Shown here: positions 9,570 through 19,024 of the stretch, piece after piece
Position numbering within the stretch: position 1 is the first letter of the stretch
Layout: each line of letters begins with the position of its first letter
Assembly (NCBI GenBank): GCA_024508355.1
Contig: JAMZEJ010000006.1
Coordinates: 1 to 64,000 of the forward strand
Origin: Rhizosaccharibacter radicis
GTDB lineage: Bacteria > Pseudomonadota > Alphaproteobacteria > Acetobacterales > Acetobacteraceae
Length of the DNA: 64,000 nt
Direction: 5' to 3'
Translations under genes and position numbers: made by a program
Notes under the pieces: model-generated
What the model was told of the DNA's origin: nothing
What the model saw: only the letters and a program-made list of their open reading frames with translations
Databases searched by the model: none

Positions 9570-10925
9570 ATGCGGCAACAGGACCAGGGCGAGCTTTCGT
9601 TCGGAGCGGGACCGGTCGAACCGCCGGCAGAGTTTCAGCCCCGGGAAGATGCTCTCACCCGCGAGCATCTGCGCATCCTGTTCCTGTCCTCGCTCGGCGG
9701 CGTGCTCGAGTTCTACGACTTCGTGATCTTCGTGTTCCTGGCGCGCACGATCGGGTTCCTGTTCTTCCCGGCGGATGAGCCGGAATGGCTGCGCGACGTG
9801 CAGGCCTTCGGGCTGTTCGCCGCCGGCTATCTCGCCCGACCGCTCGGCGGGATCATCATGGCGCACTACGGCGATCGCGACGGCCGCAAGCGGGTGTTCA
9901 CCTTTTCCGTGCTGCTGATGGCCGTGCCGACGCTGTTGATCGGGCTCATGCCGACCTACGCCGTTCTGGGCGTCGCCGCACCGATGCTGCTGTTGCTGAT
10001 GCGGGTGCTGCAGGGGGCGGCGATCGGCGGGGAGGCGCCGGGCGGCTGGGTGTTCGTGGCCGAGCACGCGCCGCCGGGCCGGCAGGGCACCGCGCTCGGC
10101 CTGCTGACGGCGGGGCTCACCGGCGGCATCCTGCTCGGCTCCGTGGTGGCGACGCTCACCACGATCCTGGCGGGAGAGCCTGCGCTGCGTGCGTGGGCGT
10201 GGCGGGTGCCGTTCCTGCTCGGCGGCGTCTTCGGACTGGGCGCGATGGTGCTCCGGCGATGGCTGCGGGAAACGCCCGTGTTCGCGGCGCTGCGGAACCA
10301 GCATCGGCTCGCCTCGGACGGTGCCCCGGCCGTGCGGGTGCTGCGCGAGCATCGGCGTGGGATGCTCACCTCGATGAGCTGCACCTGGATGCTCACCGCG
10401 GCGATCGTGGTGGTGATCCTGATGACGCCGACGCTGTTGCCACGGCTGTCCGGCGTCACGCCGGCGAACGCCCAGCGCTCGATCCTGTTGGCGAGCCTGT
10501 TTCTCACCCTGTCGGCGATGACGGTCGGCGTCGCCGTGGACCGGTGGGGGCCCCGCCGCGTGGGCTCGGTGCTGATCCCGTTGTTCGTGCTGGCCACCTA
10601 CGACCTGTTCGGCGACCTGTCGGGCTGGCCGCTGCCGCTGCGGGCCGTGCTGGCCGGGACCGGGGCTGGTCTGGTGAGCCTGGTGCCGGTGGCGATGGTG
10701 CGCTGCTTCCCGCCGGCGGTCCGCTTCAGCGGGCTGTCCCTGTCCTACAACCTCGCCTACGCGGTATGCGGTGGCGTGACGCCGCCGCTGGTGGCCTGGC
10801 TGGCGACGCTCGGGCGTTTCCATCCGGCCCACTACGTGGCGGTGGCCTGCGCCGCCGGCCTGTCGTCGCTGCTGTTCTCGCGGCTGCCGGCGGCGGTTCC
10901 GGCATCATCCTCTCCCGCGCCCTGA
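9570..10925 (+). CDS. MFS transporter of the metabolite:H+ symporter (MHS/ProP-like) type
   Basis: About 12 transmembrane segments follow a hydrophilic N-terminus. LGGVLEFYDFVIF in helix 1 is the MHS-family signature, and the MFS loop 2-3 motif appears as HYGDRDGRKR. Such carriers import organic acids, betaine-like compounds or sugars with protons. In-frame GTG codons occur at 9561 and 9567; ATG 9570 is chosen as the only ATG before the first helix. The sugar kinase that follows begins 14 bases after the stop, so a transport-plus-phosphorylation pair is possible. The substrate is not evident. Confidence 0.85.
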   Translation: MRQQDQGELSFGAGPVEPPAEFQPREDALTREHLRILFLSSLGGVLEFYDFVIFVFLARTIGFLFFPADEPEWLRDVQAFGLFAAGYLARPLGGIIMAHYGDRDGRKRVFTFSVLLMAVPTLLIGLMPTYAVLGVAAPMLLLLMRVLQGAAIGGEAPGGWVFVAEHAPPGRQGTALGLLTAGLTGGILLGSVVATLTTILAGEPALRAWAWRVPFLLGGVFGLGAMVLRRWLRETPVFAALRNQHRLASDGAPAVRVLREHRRGMLTSMSCTWMLTAAIVVVILMTPTLLPRLSGVTPANAQRSILLASLFLTLSAMTVGVAVDRWGPRRVGSVLIPLFVLATYDLFGDLSGWPLPLRAVLAGTGAGLVSLVPVAMVRCFPPAVRFSGLSLSYNLAYAVCGGVTPPLVAWLATLGRFHPAHYVAVACAAGLSSLLFSRLPAAVPASSSPAP

Positions 10926-10939
10926 CCGGATCCCCGTCG

Positions 10940-11884
10940 ATGACCCTTCCCCTGGTGCTGTCCTTCGGCAGCGTGAACGCCGACATCGTGGCCTATGGCG
11001 ACCGGCTGCCCCGGCCGGGCGAGACCGTTCACGCCGGGCGCTACAATATCGGCCTCGGCGGCAAGGGCGCGAACCAGGCCGCCGCTGCGGGGCGCCTCGC
11101 CGCCGGCAACGGCGTGACCGCCGCGCTGGGCGGCCGCATCGGCGATGATCCTTTCGGAAAACTCGTGCGGGAGCGGCTCGAAGGTTTCGGCGTGGATCTT
11201 TCCGGCCTGCTGCTGGACGAGGCCAATCCCACCGGCATCGCCCTGATCGGCGTGGACGCGGCGGCCGAGAACAGCATCACGGTGGTGGGTGCGGCCAACA
11301 TGGCGGTCGGCGAGGACGATGTGGCGCGTCTTGCAGATCCGCTCGACCGAGCGGCGGTGCTGCTGCTTCAGCTCGAGATCCCGGTGGGAGCGGCGGTCGC
11401 GGCCGCGCGCCGGACCCGCGCCGCGGGCGGGACGGTGGTGCTGGACCCGGCTCCGGTGCCGGCGGGCGGCGTGCCGGACGCGCTGCTGGCGCTCGCCGAT
11501 CTGGTCACGCCCAACGAGACCGAGGCCGAGCGTCTGGTCGGGCTGCGGCCGACCACGCCGGAAGAAGCGGCCAGAGCGGCGCTGCTCCTGCGCGAGCGCG
11601 GCGCGGGGGGCGCCATCGTGAAGCTCGGCGCGCGCGGCGTGTTCTTCAGCTTCCGGGGAGAGGAGGGTTTCGTGCCTCCCTTCGAGGTGCGCAGCGTGGA
11701 CAGCGTGGCCGCCGGAGACAGCTTCAACGCCGGGCTCGCGGTCGCCATCGCCGCCGGCAAGAGTCCGCCCGACGCGGTGCGCTACGCCGCCGCCTGCGGT
11801 GCGCTCGCCACCACGCGCCCCGGTGCCGCCGACGCGGCGCCGTTCCCGGAGGAAGTCGAGGCGTTGGTGGCGGCCGCGGGATAG
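10940..11884 (+). CDS. PfkB-family carbohydrate kinase, ribokinase-like
   Basis: The 314-residue protein has the ribokinase pattern: an N-terminal SFGSVNADIVA, the first PfkB signature GGKGANQAAAAGRL (near residue 38), and the second signature with the anion hole and catalytic aspartate in AAGDSFNAGL (Asp260). The DLVTPNETEAERL segment is the usual ribokinase-type substrate lid and ATP region. It phosphorylates a sugar, probably ribose or a similar pentose, using ATP in the cytoplasm. It lies 14 bases downstream of the MFS gene and was probably co-transcribed with it. Other PfkB substrates cannot be excluded. Confidence 0.83.
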   Translation: MTLPLVLSFGSVNADIVAYGDRLPRPGETVHAGRYNIGLGGKGANQAAAAGRLAAGNGVTAALGGRIGDDPFGKLVRERLEGFGVDLSGLLLDEANPTGIALIGVDAAAENSITVVGAANMAVGEDDVARLADPLDRAAVLLLQLEIPVGAAVAAARRTRAAGGTVVLDPAPVPAGGVPDALLALADLVTPNETEAERLVGLRPTTPEEAARAALLLRERGAGGAIVKLGARGVFFSFRGEEGFVPPFEVRSVDSVAAGDSFNAGLAVAIAAGKSPPDAVRYAAACGALATTRPGAADAAPFPEEVEALVAAAG

Positions 11885-12003
11885 GCGCCGGCCGCGCAAG
11901 GGGTTCGTCGCCCGGTGAATGATCGAGGGAGGGAGGCGGGTCCTGGCCGGTGCTGGAAACGTCCTCGCGGGACGCGACTCCTGCGGGACATCATCCCGAA
12001 AGA

Positions 12004-12561
12004 TCAGGCAAGGATGGGTTGGTCTCGTTCCAGGCTCTTCCGCATGCGTATCAACGGCACCACGACCCCCTGGACGTTCGCGTCGACCGTTTCCACCGGC
12101 TGATAACCGGCCGCGACGTACAGAGGCTGGCCGCTCAGGGTGGCCATCAGCTCCACGGCGGCAAACCCCGCTTCCCTGGCGGCCTCCTCGCATCGCCGCA
12201 GGATCAGGCGTCCGACACCCTGCCGGGCGAACGCCGGATGCGTGTACATGGCCCGGATCTTCGCGGCGTCCCGTGCCGGGTCCAGCAAGACCGGGTCGCG
12301 CAGCTGCGTGCTGTGGTCGCCGCCGTACAGGGTGGCCCGCCGGCTCCAGCCGCCGCAGCCGGCGATGACGCCGTTCTTCTCGGCCAGCAGGTAGGTGCCG
12401 TCCTCGACGATCTGGGTGTCCAGACCCATGATCGCACGGCTGGCGACCACCTGCTCGGGCGACAGGAAGGCCGATTGCAACCCGTCGATGGCCAGGGCCA
12501 TGAGGCTCCGCAGGGCGGGAAGGTCGGCCGACCTCGCCCAGCGGGTTCGAAAATCCGTCAT
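12004..12561 (-). CDS. GNAT-family N-acetyltransferase
   Basis: The 185-residue protein has a single GNAT domain. The acetyl-CoA pyrophosphate-binding loop is the segment AFARQGVGRLIL, with RQGVGR at 113-118, and motif B lies at AVELMATLSGQPLYVAAGY. The start ATG at 12561 is preceded by GGCGGAAC as a weak ribosome site. It transfers an acetyl group to an unknown amine, possibly a small molecule, since the N-terminal half is typical of diverse stand-alone GNATs. It stands convergent to the sugar kinase gene and is followed upstream by 1 kb without a gene. Confidence 0.85.
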   Translation of the reverse strand: MTDFRTRWARSADLPALRSLMALAIDGLQSAFLSPEQVVASRAIMGLDTQIVEDGTYLLAEKNGVIAGCGGWSRRATLYGGDHSTQLRDPVLLDPARDAAKIRAMYTHPAFARQGVGRLILRRCEEAAREAGFAAVELMATLSGQPLYVAAGYQPVETVDANVQGVVVPLIRMRKSLERDQPILA

Positions 12562-13564
12562 GTCACGCGTTCCGCCCTGGTTCCATCCCGATATGTGGCA
12601 ATCGCCGACGGGGCATCCTCGCACGACCGGATGTGGCGTCCGAGGGGGGAGACGGCGGCGGCCTAGCGTCGAACGGCCGGCCGCGAGGCAGCGGCCCGCT
12701 GGCTCGTGACGAAACCCGGATATCGGCCGGGCCGTCAGCCGGGGGCCTCCACGGCTGCGGCACCCGCTTCCACGTGTCGCGAAGGTCGCGCCGAGCGTCG
12801 GCGACGTACGGGGCGGCGATCGCGATGGTGGGCTCGGCGCTCGGACGCCGAAGCTCGGATCTGCCGGCTTTGAAAGATCGACGCCAGTCGCGGTCGAGGC
12901 GCGGCACGTTGCCGCCGACGGGCTGCTCATGCCGGGGGCCCTGGTGCCGTGGCCCGGTCGCCCGCGTCGCGCGGTCGTTTTGCCGACCTACGCAGCGGCA
13001 CCATCGGAGGCGACCCCGCCGCGACCGTCTCGTCGGCGCCGTTGCCTGGTGGCCGGGTCGGGCGGCGAAATGTCCTTCGCCGCCGGGAGCAGGGGCCGGC
13101 GGCGTTGATGAGATCGGACAGGATCGCGCGTTCGCCTGAAGACGACGCGGGTGAGCCTCGCTGGCTGCTGGGGCACGATGAACCGCCGCAGTCGTGGCCG
13201 CTGTCCTGCGGTCCATGCCACGGAAAGGCGCTCGCGCCGCGAGGACGCCGGTTTCACGGCGCGGCGGGTGGGATGACGCCGATGGCATTCCACGTGGCCG
13301 GTTCCCTCGCACTATCTGGGTGCGGGCCAGACGAAGAAGCGGGTCGGGCGGCCGGCGCTCGTCGCGGCAGACATTTCCGAGATCGTGGTCAGCATCGTCC
13401 GCGGCACATCTTCGGTCCGGTCCGGGACGACCGCGCGTAGGAGCGCGCCGGTATCGGGCGGCCGGCGGCCGACCGAGGGGCGACGGTCCGACGTGCCCCG
13501 GCAGGATGATGCGCGCGGGTCTCGGTCTGGACGTGCGCCCCGCGCCGACGCCGCGCTCTGGCGC
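12562..13564. other. One kilobase without a supported gene
   Basis: Open frames of 100-250 codons exist on both strands, but they are rich in Arg, Pro, Ala and Gly, have no recognisable domain, and overlap each other. This is what random 70% GC sequence produces. No tandem repeat, strong hairpin with a T-run or transposase remnant was seen. It should contain the promoters of the acetyltransferase gene. It may be a decayed gene. Confidence 0.55.
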
Positions 13565-16390
13565 TCAGAAGGATTTCAGCAGCCGGTCGAGATAGTCCAG
13601 CTCCGGCTGCGGCCGTGTCCGGTCGCTGTCGCGGCGGCGGAGTTCCTGTTCGATCTCGCGCGCCTTCTCGCGTTCGGCGGTATCGGGCACATGGGTGTCG
13701 CCGTCGTCGGCGCTGCCGGAGGCATCGCCGAGGTGGCGGCCCAGGGGATCGCGAGAACCATCCTCGGTCGGGGAATCGCCGTCGCCGTCGCCGGGCTCGT
13801 TGCCCGCTTGGCCGTTGTCGCCGCCGCCTGGCAACAGGGCCATGCCGCCCGCGCCGCCGTCACGGCTGCCACCGCCGGACATCGCCTGGCGCATCTGCTG
13901 CGCGCCTTTCTGCAGCGCCGCCAGCGCGCGGGCCTGGGCTGCCTGCGCCGAGCCATCGTCTCCCTGGGCCAGACTTTCGCGCGCGGCCCGCATCGCCTGA
14001 TCGGCCTCGCCGAGGCTCTTCGCGTCCTTGCCGGTCAGATCGTGGAATTCGGTGCCGAGCTCGTCCAGCGCCCGATCCAGACTGCGCTGGGCGCGGCCAT
14101 CCTTCTGCCGGGCGGAGTGGTCGTCTTCCGGAGCCGGGCCTGTCTGAGCACTGGACTTCGCGCGCCGAGCGCCCGGGTCGGCGGCACCCTTCCGGCCACC
14201 GCCGGTCCGGCCCTGATTTCCGGGCTCGCCGGTTGCCGGACCGCCGGCATCCTGGCCGGGCTGATCCGGGTCCCCCGATCCGGTCTGGCCGGGGGGCGTC
14301 AGGCCGAGCTGGTTGAGCAGGGCGCGGGTGGCGGGATCGATCGCCGCGCCGTCCTCGCCCAGCGGCTGGTCGCGATCGCGCGACGCCTCGGCCTCCCGCT
14401 GCCGCTTCATCCGGCTGTCGCGGTTCTGGGAACGGTCGAGCAACGCCGTCTGCCGTTGCACGAGATCCTGCACCGCCTGCATCTGCTGCTCCGCCGCGGC
14501 CCTGGCCTCGGCCTGCCGGCGCAGCATGGCGAGGTCGCGCGGCGTGGCCTGTCGCATCCGGTCGAGCATGGACTGCATCTGCTGCAGCTGGCGCATGGCG
14601 TCTTCCGGGTGCCCGTTCTCCGCCGCACGGCGCATCTGATCCAGCATCCGGCTCAGGTCCTGGCCACTCATCATCGCCGCGTCGGGCATGGGTGGCACCG
14701 TTCCATGTTCCCGCGCCGCCTGTTCGGCCATCGCCTGCATGCGCCGGGCGATGGCATTCCGCAGCGCATCCATGCGCCGGCGGAGTTCCTCCTGTTCGCG
14801 TGGGCTTTGACCCTGAGGCCCGAGCTGGCGCATGCGCTCCATCTGCTCGGCGACCCGCTCCTGCGCCGCGCGGAGGTCCTGCGACGCCCAGGCGTTCGCA
14901 GGGTCCTGGTGGGCGGCATCCTCCAGCGACAGGGCGAGCTGCCAGAGCCGGTCGATCTCTTCCGGCACCGCGGATGCCGGATCATGCGCCACTTCGAGAA
15001 GTGCCGCGTCGGCCGACAGGTTCAACAGCAGCCCGCTGTCCGTTTGCATGCGGCCGGGCGTATCCCCCAGCGCCTGGAGGTCCGCCGCCGCGTCGAGCGG
15101 CTTCTCGCGACCCAGCGCCAGACGCTTGCGGACATCCAGCACCGCGCGGGCCATTGGATCGTGGAACGGGCGGGCCGGCAGGGTGAAGGACGCGGGAGCG
15201 CTTTCGGCCCGATGACCGGCATCGTCCTCCGCCACCAGCCGCGCCACCACCTTCTCGCCGGCCCACGGGTCTGGCGACAGGTCGGCCTGCTCGACCCCCT
15301 TGGCGTTGCGGGGGTGGCCGGGAAGGGGGATCGGCACGCGAAGCACGCGCCCTGAACCGTCCTGGTCGCCGGCCAGCCTGATCTCGGCCCGGAGGGACCG
15401 CACGCCGAAACGATGCGAAACCTCCCACGGCAGGCTGGTGCGCCAGCTCCCACGGCCGGCGCCGGGAGGCGCGTTCCAGCGCACCACCGGCGGCAGCACG
15501 GGCTGCACGGTGAAACGCCAGTCGCCGAGCGCATAACCGGCGCCGCTCAGCCGCACCTCACCGCTGGTTTGCAGCGGCAACGACAGGCGCCAGCTCTTCT
15601 CGCCCAGGCGCTTCACCTCCGGGGCGCCACCGATGCCGCGCAGGCGCGGGCGTGCCGTCGTGCCGGTGACACTGGCGGACAGCACGGAGCCGGCCGGCAC
15701 CGTGAAGGAGCCGCCGCCGGCGCCCAGAAAGATCGGCGCGTCGGGTGCGAAGGCGGGCGGCGTGACCCAGGCCTGCGCAGTGGGGCGCGGGCCGAGCGGC
15801 GTGTCGGCGCCGGGCCAGAAGCCGGAGGCGACACGCGACGGAAGATCGCCGCCGGCGACGATCGCCGACAGGAGGATCGCCGCAACCAGGACCGGGGCGA
15901 CCCGGTATGGATCGTGCGGCCGGACCGGCAGCAACGGCCGGCCGGCCCGCAGTCGCCCGAGCTGTGCCTGGAGGCGCTCGCGGTGCGTGTGCCACAGCAG
16001 CATCGCCGTCGCATCTCCGCCGGCGGCCGGGCGGTCGCGCAAGGTCCGCAGGGGTTGGTGCTCGAGGCCGCTCGCCTGCTCGATACGGCGGTCGAGCAGG
16101 TCGAACCCCGGTGACCGCACCCTGGACAGGCCACGTCGCAGGATGAACAGCATCGCGCCCAGCAGGATCAGCAGCAACGCCGCGTGCAGCCACCAGGGCA
16201 GCCGCTGGGGCAGAGCGAGCAGGGAGGCAACGAGCCAGGCTCCGACCAGCGCCGACGCCAGAAGCATGGACGGCCAGAGTTGCTCCAGCCGCAGCATCCG
16301 GGCCGTGCGGCGTCGGAGCCCGTCCAGCCTGGGGGCAATGCCGTCGTGGGCGACGGTGCCGGTCAACGCGAAGGACCTTCTGGCTGGCAC
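13565..16390 (-). CDS. TIGR02302 / DUF4175 family membrane protein
   Basis: The 941-residue protein starts at GTG 16390. Two transmembrane helices lie at about 38-85 (LASALVGAWLVASLLALP and LHAALLLILLGAMLFIL). A beta-rich periplasmic portion runs from about 150-430. A very long Gln/Arg/Met-rich coiled-coil region follows (about 480-680), then a low-complexity Gly/Asp/Gln tail ending in ELDYLDRLLKSF. This architecture, and the position next to lysA, match the alphaproteobacterial TIGR02302 family, whose function is unknown. The stop lies 1 kb from the next gene. A GTG start is uncertain; in-frame GTG codons slightly downstream would also keep both helices. Confidence 0.83.
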   Translation of the reverse strand: MPARRSFALTGTVAHDGIAPRLDGLRRRTARMLRLEQLWPSMLLASALVGAWLVASLLALPQRLPWWLHAALLLILLGAMLFILRRGLSRVRSPGFDLLDRRIEQASGLEHQPLRTLRDRPAAGGDATAMLLWHTHRERLQAQLGRLRAGRPLLPVRPHDPYRVAPVLVAAILLSAIVAGGDLPSRVASGFWPGADTPLGPRPTAQAWVTPPAFAPDAPIFLGAGGGSFTVPAGSVLSASVTGTTARPRLRGIGGAPEVKRLGEKSWRLSLPLQTSGEVRLSGAGYALGDWRFTVQPVLPPVVRWNAPPGAGRGSWRTSLPWEVSHRFGVRSLRAEIRLAGDQDGSGRVLRVPIPLPGHPRNAKGVEQADLSPDPWAGEKVVARLVAEDDAGHRAESAPASFTLPARPFHDPMARAVLDVRKRLALGREKPLDAAADLQALGDTPGRMQTDSGLLLNLSADAALLEVAHDPASAVPEEIDRLWQLALSLEDAAHQDPANAWASQDLRAAQERVAEQMERMRQLGPQGQSPREQEELRRRMDALRNAIARRMQAMAEQAAREHGTVPPMPDAAMMSGQDLSRMLDQMRRAAENGHPEDAMRQLQQMQSMLDRMRQATPRDLAMLRRQAEARAAAEQQMQAVQDLVQRQTALLDRSQNRDSRMKRQREAEASRDRDQPLGEDGAAIDPATRALLNQLGLTPPGQTGSGDPDQPGQDAGGPATGEPGNQGRTGGGRKGAADPGARRAKSSAQTGPAPEDDHSARQKDGRAQRSLDRALDELGTEFHDLTGKDAKSLGEADQAMRAARESLAQGDDGSAQAAQARALAALQKGAQQMRQAMSGGGSRDGGAGGMALLPGGGDNGQAGNEPGDGDGDSPTEDGSRDPLGRHLGDASGSADDGDTHVPDTAEREKAREIEQELRRRDSDRTRPQPELDYLDRLLKSF

Positions 16391-16593
16391 GGCGGGTGGA
16401 GTTTCCGGACCGACGGCCCGGGCGTCTCGGGTGGGGAAACGGACGAATCAGCCGCCGACCGGTGTCCCTGCATGCGGCGAAATGCTGCCGTCACCGCCGA
16501 CCGTCCGGCCGGCTCGTTCGCCCGGCATCCGCACCGGGGTGCGCGCGCAAGATCGGACCGGCGTGTGGGCGGGGGCTCGGCATGGACGCAGGC

Positions 16594-17952
16594 CTAGGGC
16601 GCAGCACACCAGGACGGGACGGTTTCGCCGGCCCACAGCGCCGGCACCGGCTGGCGTTCCCGGATGGTCTGCCAGCGTTCGCCATCCAACATCGCCTGCG
16701 CGGCGAGGGGTCTCGCGTTGTAGGTGGAGCTCATGACCGCACCATACGCCCCCGCATCGAGGATCGCCACGCGCATTCCTGGCGCGAGCGGCGGCAGCAG
16801 GCGGTCGGTGGCGAAGCTGTCTCCGGTCTCGCACACCGGTCCGACGATGTTCGTCGGCTGCCGCGATGCCAGCGCCGCGCGGGGCGACAGCGGCACGATG
16901 CCGTGCCACGCCTCGTAGAGGCTCGGACGAAGAAGGTCGTTCATGGCCGCGTCCAGCACGAGGAAGGGCGCGCCGGCAGTCCGCTTGACCAGAAGCACGC
17001 TCGCCAGCAGCAGCCCCGCCGGTCCCACCAGCCATCGGCCGGGCTCGATCATCAACCGGAGATCGAGGTCGCCGAGTTCCTGCCGGATGGCGGCGAACCA
17101 GGTCCGGGGCGATCCTTCCGGACCGTCGCGGTAGGAGATGCCGAGGCCGCCGCCGCAATCGAGCACGGACACCGGAAGACCATCCGCCCGCACCGACCTG
17201 ACCAGATCGGCCATCCGGCGATACGCGGAACGAAAGGGCGAGGCTTCCGTGATCTGGCTGCCGATATGGACCGCGAAGCCGACCGGTTCGATCCCCGGCA
17301 GCGAGGCGGCGCGCCGAAACAGCGCCGGGGCATCCGCGTACGCGATGCCGAACTTGTTGTCGGCAAGACCGGTCGTGATCTTGGCGTGGGTTCCGGCGTC
17401 GACATCGGGGTTGATCCGCAGGGCGACGCGGGCGGCCCGGCCCATCGTGGTCGCGAGGGCGGAAAGCTGGTCGAGCTCCTCGGCGCTTTCCACGTTGATC
17501 TGCCCGATCCCGGCGCCGAGGGCCGCCCGCAGCTCGTCCGGCGTCTTGCCGACGCCGGAAAAAACCACCTGGCGCGGATCGAAGCCGACGGCCGTGCTGC
17601 GGGCGAGCTCGCCGCCGCTCACCACGTCGGCGCCGACTCCCTCGGCACGTAGGAGGGACAGCACGGCGAGATGGTCGTTGGCTTTCACGGCGTAGTGGAT
17701 GCCGAGCGGGAGGGCCGCCTCGGCCGCCGCCTCGCGCAAACGGCGCAGGCGGGCGCGGACGGTGCCGGCGCCCATCACCCAGCACGGCGTGCCGAGATCC
17801 TGCGCGATGGCATCCAGCCGCACGCCCTCGAACATCAGGCCGTCGAGGGCATGCATCCGCAGGGACGGGCGGGCGGCGATCAGTTCCGCGACGGACGGGT
17901 CGTGCGTCGGAACCGCGTCTTCTGCAGCGCTATCGGTGATGATGGTGGGCAT
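16594..17952 (-). CDS. lysA: Diaminopimelate decarboxylase
   Basis: LysA converts meso-diaminopimelate to L-lysine and CO2, the last step of lysine synthesis. The 452-residue protein is a fold III PLP enzyme. The Schiff-base lysine is in HYAVKAN (Lys90), the phosphate-binding glycine loop is GGGLGISY, and the C-terminal GPVCETGDSF carries the active-site cysteine and glutamate. A DAGAYG segment near the end is typical of LysA. The start ATG at 17952 matches the family N-terminus. In many alphaproteobacteria lysA directly follows argH-lptM; here it lies 5 kb from lptM, with unrelated genes between. The opposite-strand cdd begins 102 bases away. Confidence 0.95.
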   Translation of the reverse strand: MPTIITDSAAEDAVPTHDPSVAELIAARPSLRMHALDGLMFEGVRLDAIAQDLGTPCWVMGAGTVRARLRRLREAAAEAALPLGIHYAVKANDHLAVLSLLRAEGVGADVVSGGELARSTAVGFDPRQVVFSGVGKTPDELRAALGAGIGQINVESAEELDQLSALATTMGRAARVALRINPDVDAGTHAKITTGLADNKFGIAYADAPALFRRAASLPGIEPVGFAVHIGSQITEASPFRSAYRRMADLVRSVRADGLPVSVLDCGGGLGISYRDGPEGSPRTWFAAIRQELGDLDLRLMIEPGRWLVGPAGLLLASVLLVKRTAGAPFLVLDAAMNDLLRPSLYEAWHGIVPLSPRAALASRQPTNIVGPVCETGDSFATDRLLPPLAPGMRVAILDAGAYGAVMSSTYNARPLAAQAMLDGERWQTIRERQPVPALWAGETVPSWCAAP

Positions 17953-18053
17953 GGCGAGCGGAAGGATAGGCGCGGGACCGGCTGGGTCCAAGGGTGACGC
18001 TTGGCCGCTCGGATCGCTGCCGGTATCGGGTCGGGGATCGCGGGAGGATGACG

Positions 18054-18482
18054 ATGGACGGCGACGGTGCAGTGGACGACGAAACGGGGGACGCGCTTGT
18101 CGACGTGGCCGTGGCGGCTCGGCGGAGGGCCTACGCGCCTTATTCCCGGTTTTTCGTGGGAGCGGCCTTGCGCGCGGCCGGAGGCGGTCTCCACGCCGGC
18201 TGCAACGTGGAGAATGCCGCCTATCCGCAGGGCACCTGCGCGGAAGCGGGCGCGATCGCGGCGATGATCCTGGCCGGTGACACGCGGATCGCCGAGCTGG
18301 TGATCGCGGGCGGTGGCACGGCGCCCTGCACACCGTGCGGCGGCTGCCGCCAGAAAATCCGCGAGTTCGCGTCACCGGACCTGCTGATCCGGATGGTGGA
18401 TGCCGATGGGCGTCCGCTGTTGGCCAGGACGCTGGCGGAACTCCTGCCGGATTCTTTCGGTCCGGATAATCTCGCGGGATAG
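18054..18482 (+). CDS. cdd: Cytidine deaminase
   Basis: This 142-residue enzyme deaminates cytidine and deoxycytidine to uridine forms in pyrimidine salvage. The substrate motif YSRFFVGAAL, the NVENAAYPQGTCAEAGAI block with zinc ligand Cys62 and catalytic Glu64, and PCTPCGGC with zinc ligands Cys95 and Cys98 are all present. This is the short tetrameric type. Two ATGs compete: 18048, and 18054 which has AGGA at a proper spacing; the latter is chosen. It stands alone, divergent from lysA, in a block of accessory genes that breaks the usual argH-lptM-lysA order. Confidence 0.93.
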   Translation: MDGDGAVDDETGDALVDVAVAARRRAYAPYSRFFVGAALRAAGGGLHAGCNVENAAYPQGTCAEAGAIAAMILAGDTRIAELVIAGGGTAPCTPCGGCRQKIREFASPDLLIRMVDADGRPLLARTLAELLPDSFGPDNLAG

Positions 18483-19024
18483 CGGGCTCCGTCGAGCACG
18501 AACCCATCCTGTTCGATGTCGTGGCGGTGCTTCCGCACGTTCGCATCGTCGGACGGGGATGGTGATCCAGCAGGTGAGCTGGGCGTCGCGTGCACCGCCC
18601 CGACCGCAAGAAAATAGGCTCGGGAACGTTGCGGCGCGGCGCAGAGCGGCAGGCTTTGGCGTGGCCGACGGCTATGATGACGAGGATGGCGCAAATCAGC
18701 CGGTCGCCCGCAATGGTCTGCTTCGGAAAGATCGGCCGGTCTCGGCGCTCCGTGTCAGGAGCCAGAACGTGACGGCAGCGTCGACGCGGACGGGCGGGGA
18801 CAAGCGCACCGTGCGCGGCCGTGGCGGCTGGCGGCGCGGTGCCCGTTCTTCGGGCGGCCGATGGAGTTCTTGTCCTGGCGGCGCTGGCGGTAGAGCGTGC
18901 TGTCGCGCCGCAGCGACAGCACGATCGGCCTGATCGCGCGCACCGCGACTGTCCGTCTGGCCATTCGTGCCCAAAGGAAATGGCTGCGTTTCCCGGCCGC
19001 GACGTCGTGGGCGGGATCGTAACG
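18483..19024. other. Intergenic stretch without a supported gene
   Basis: Between the stops of two convergent genes lie 542 bases with only short, compositionally random frames on both strands (largest 60-70 codons, Arg-rich). No T-run terminator or repeat stands out. It may be a remnant of gene loss at the accessory block. Confidence 0.5.

Noticed and set aside
12563..13312. A 249-codon frame on the minus strand in the gene-poor gap
   Set aside because: Its product is dominated by Arg, Pro, Ala and Thr, lacks any motif, has no clear ribosome site and overlaps equally plausible frames on the other strand.
13385..15355. A 656-codon open frame on the + strand
   Set aside because: It lies antisense to the DUF4175 gene and has no recognisable domain.
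18755..18964. A 69-codon minus-strand frame with RRDSTLYRQRRQDKNSIGRP
   Set aside because: It looked briefly like a DNA-binding peptide, but there is no ribosome site, no family and the rest is random Arg/Pro/Ser sequence.
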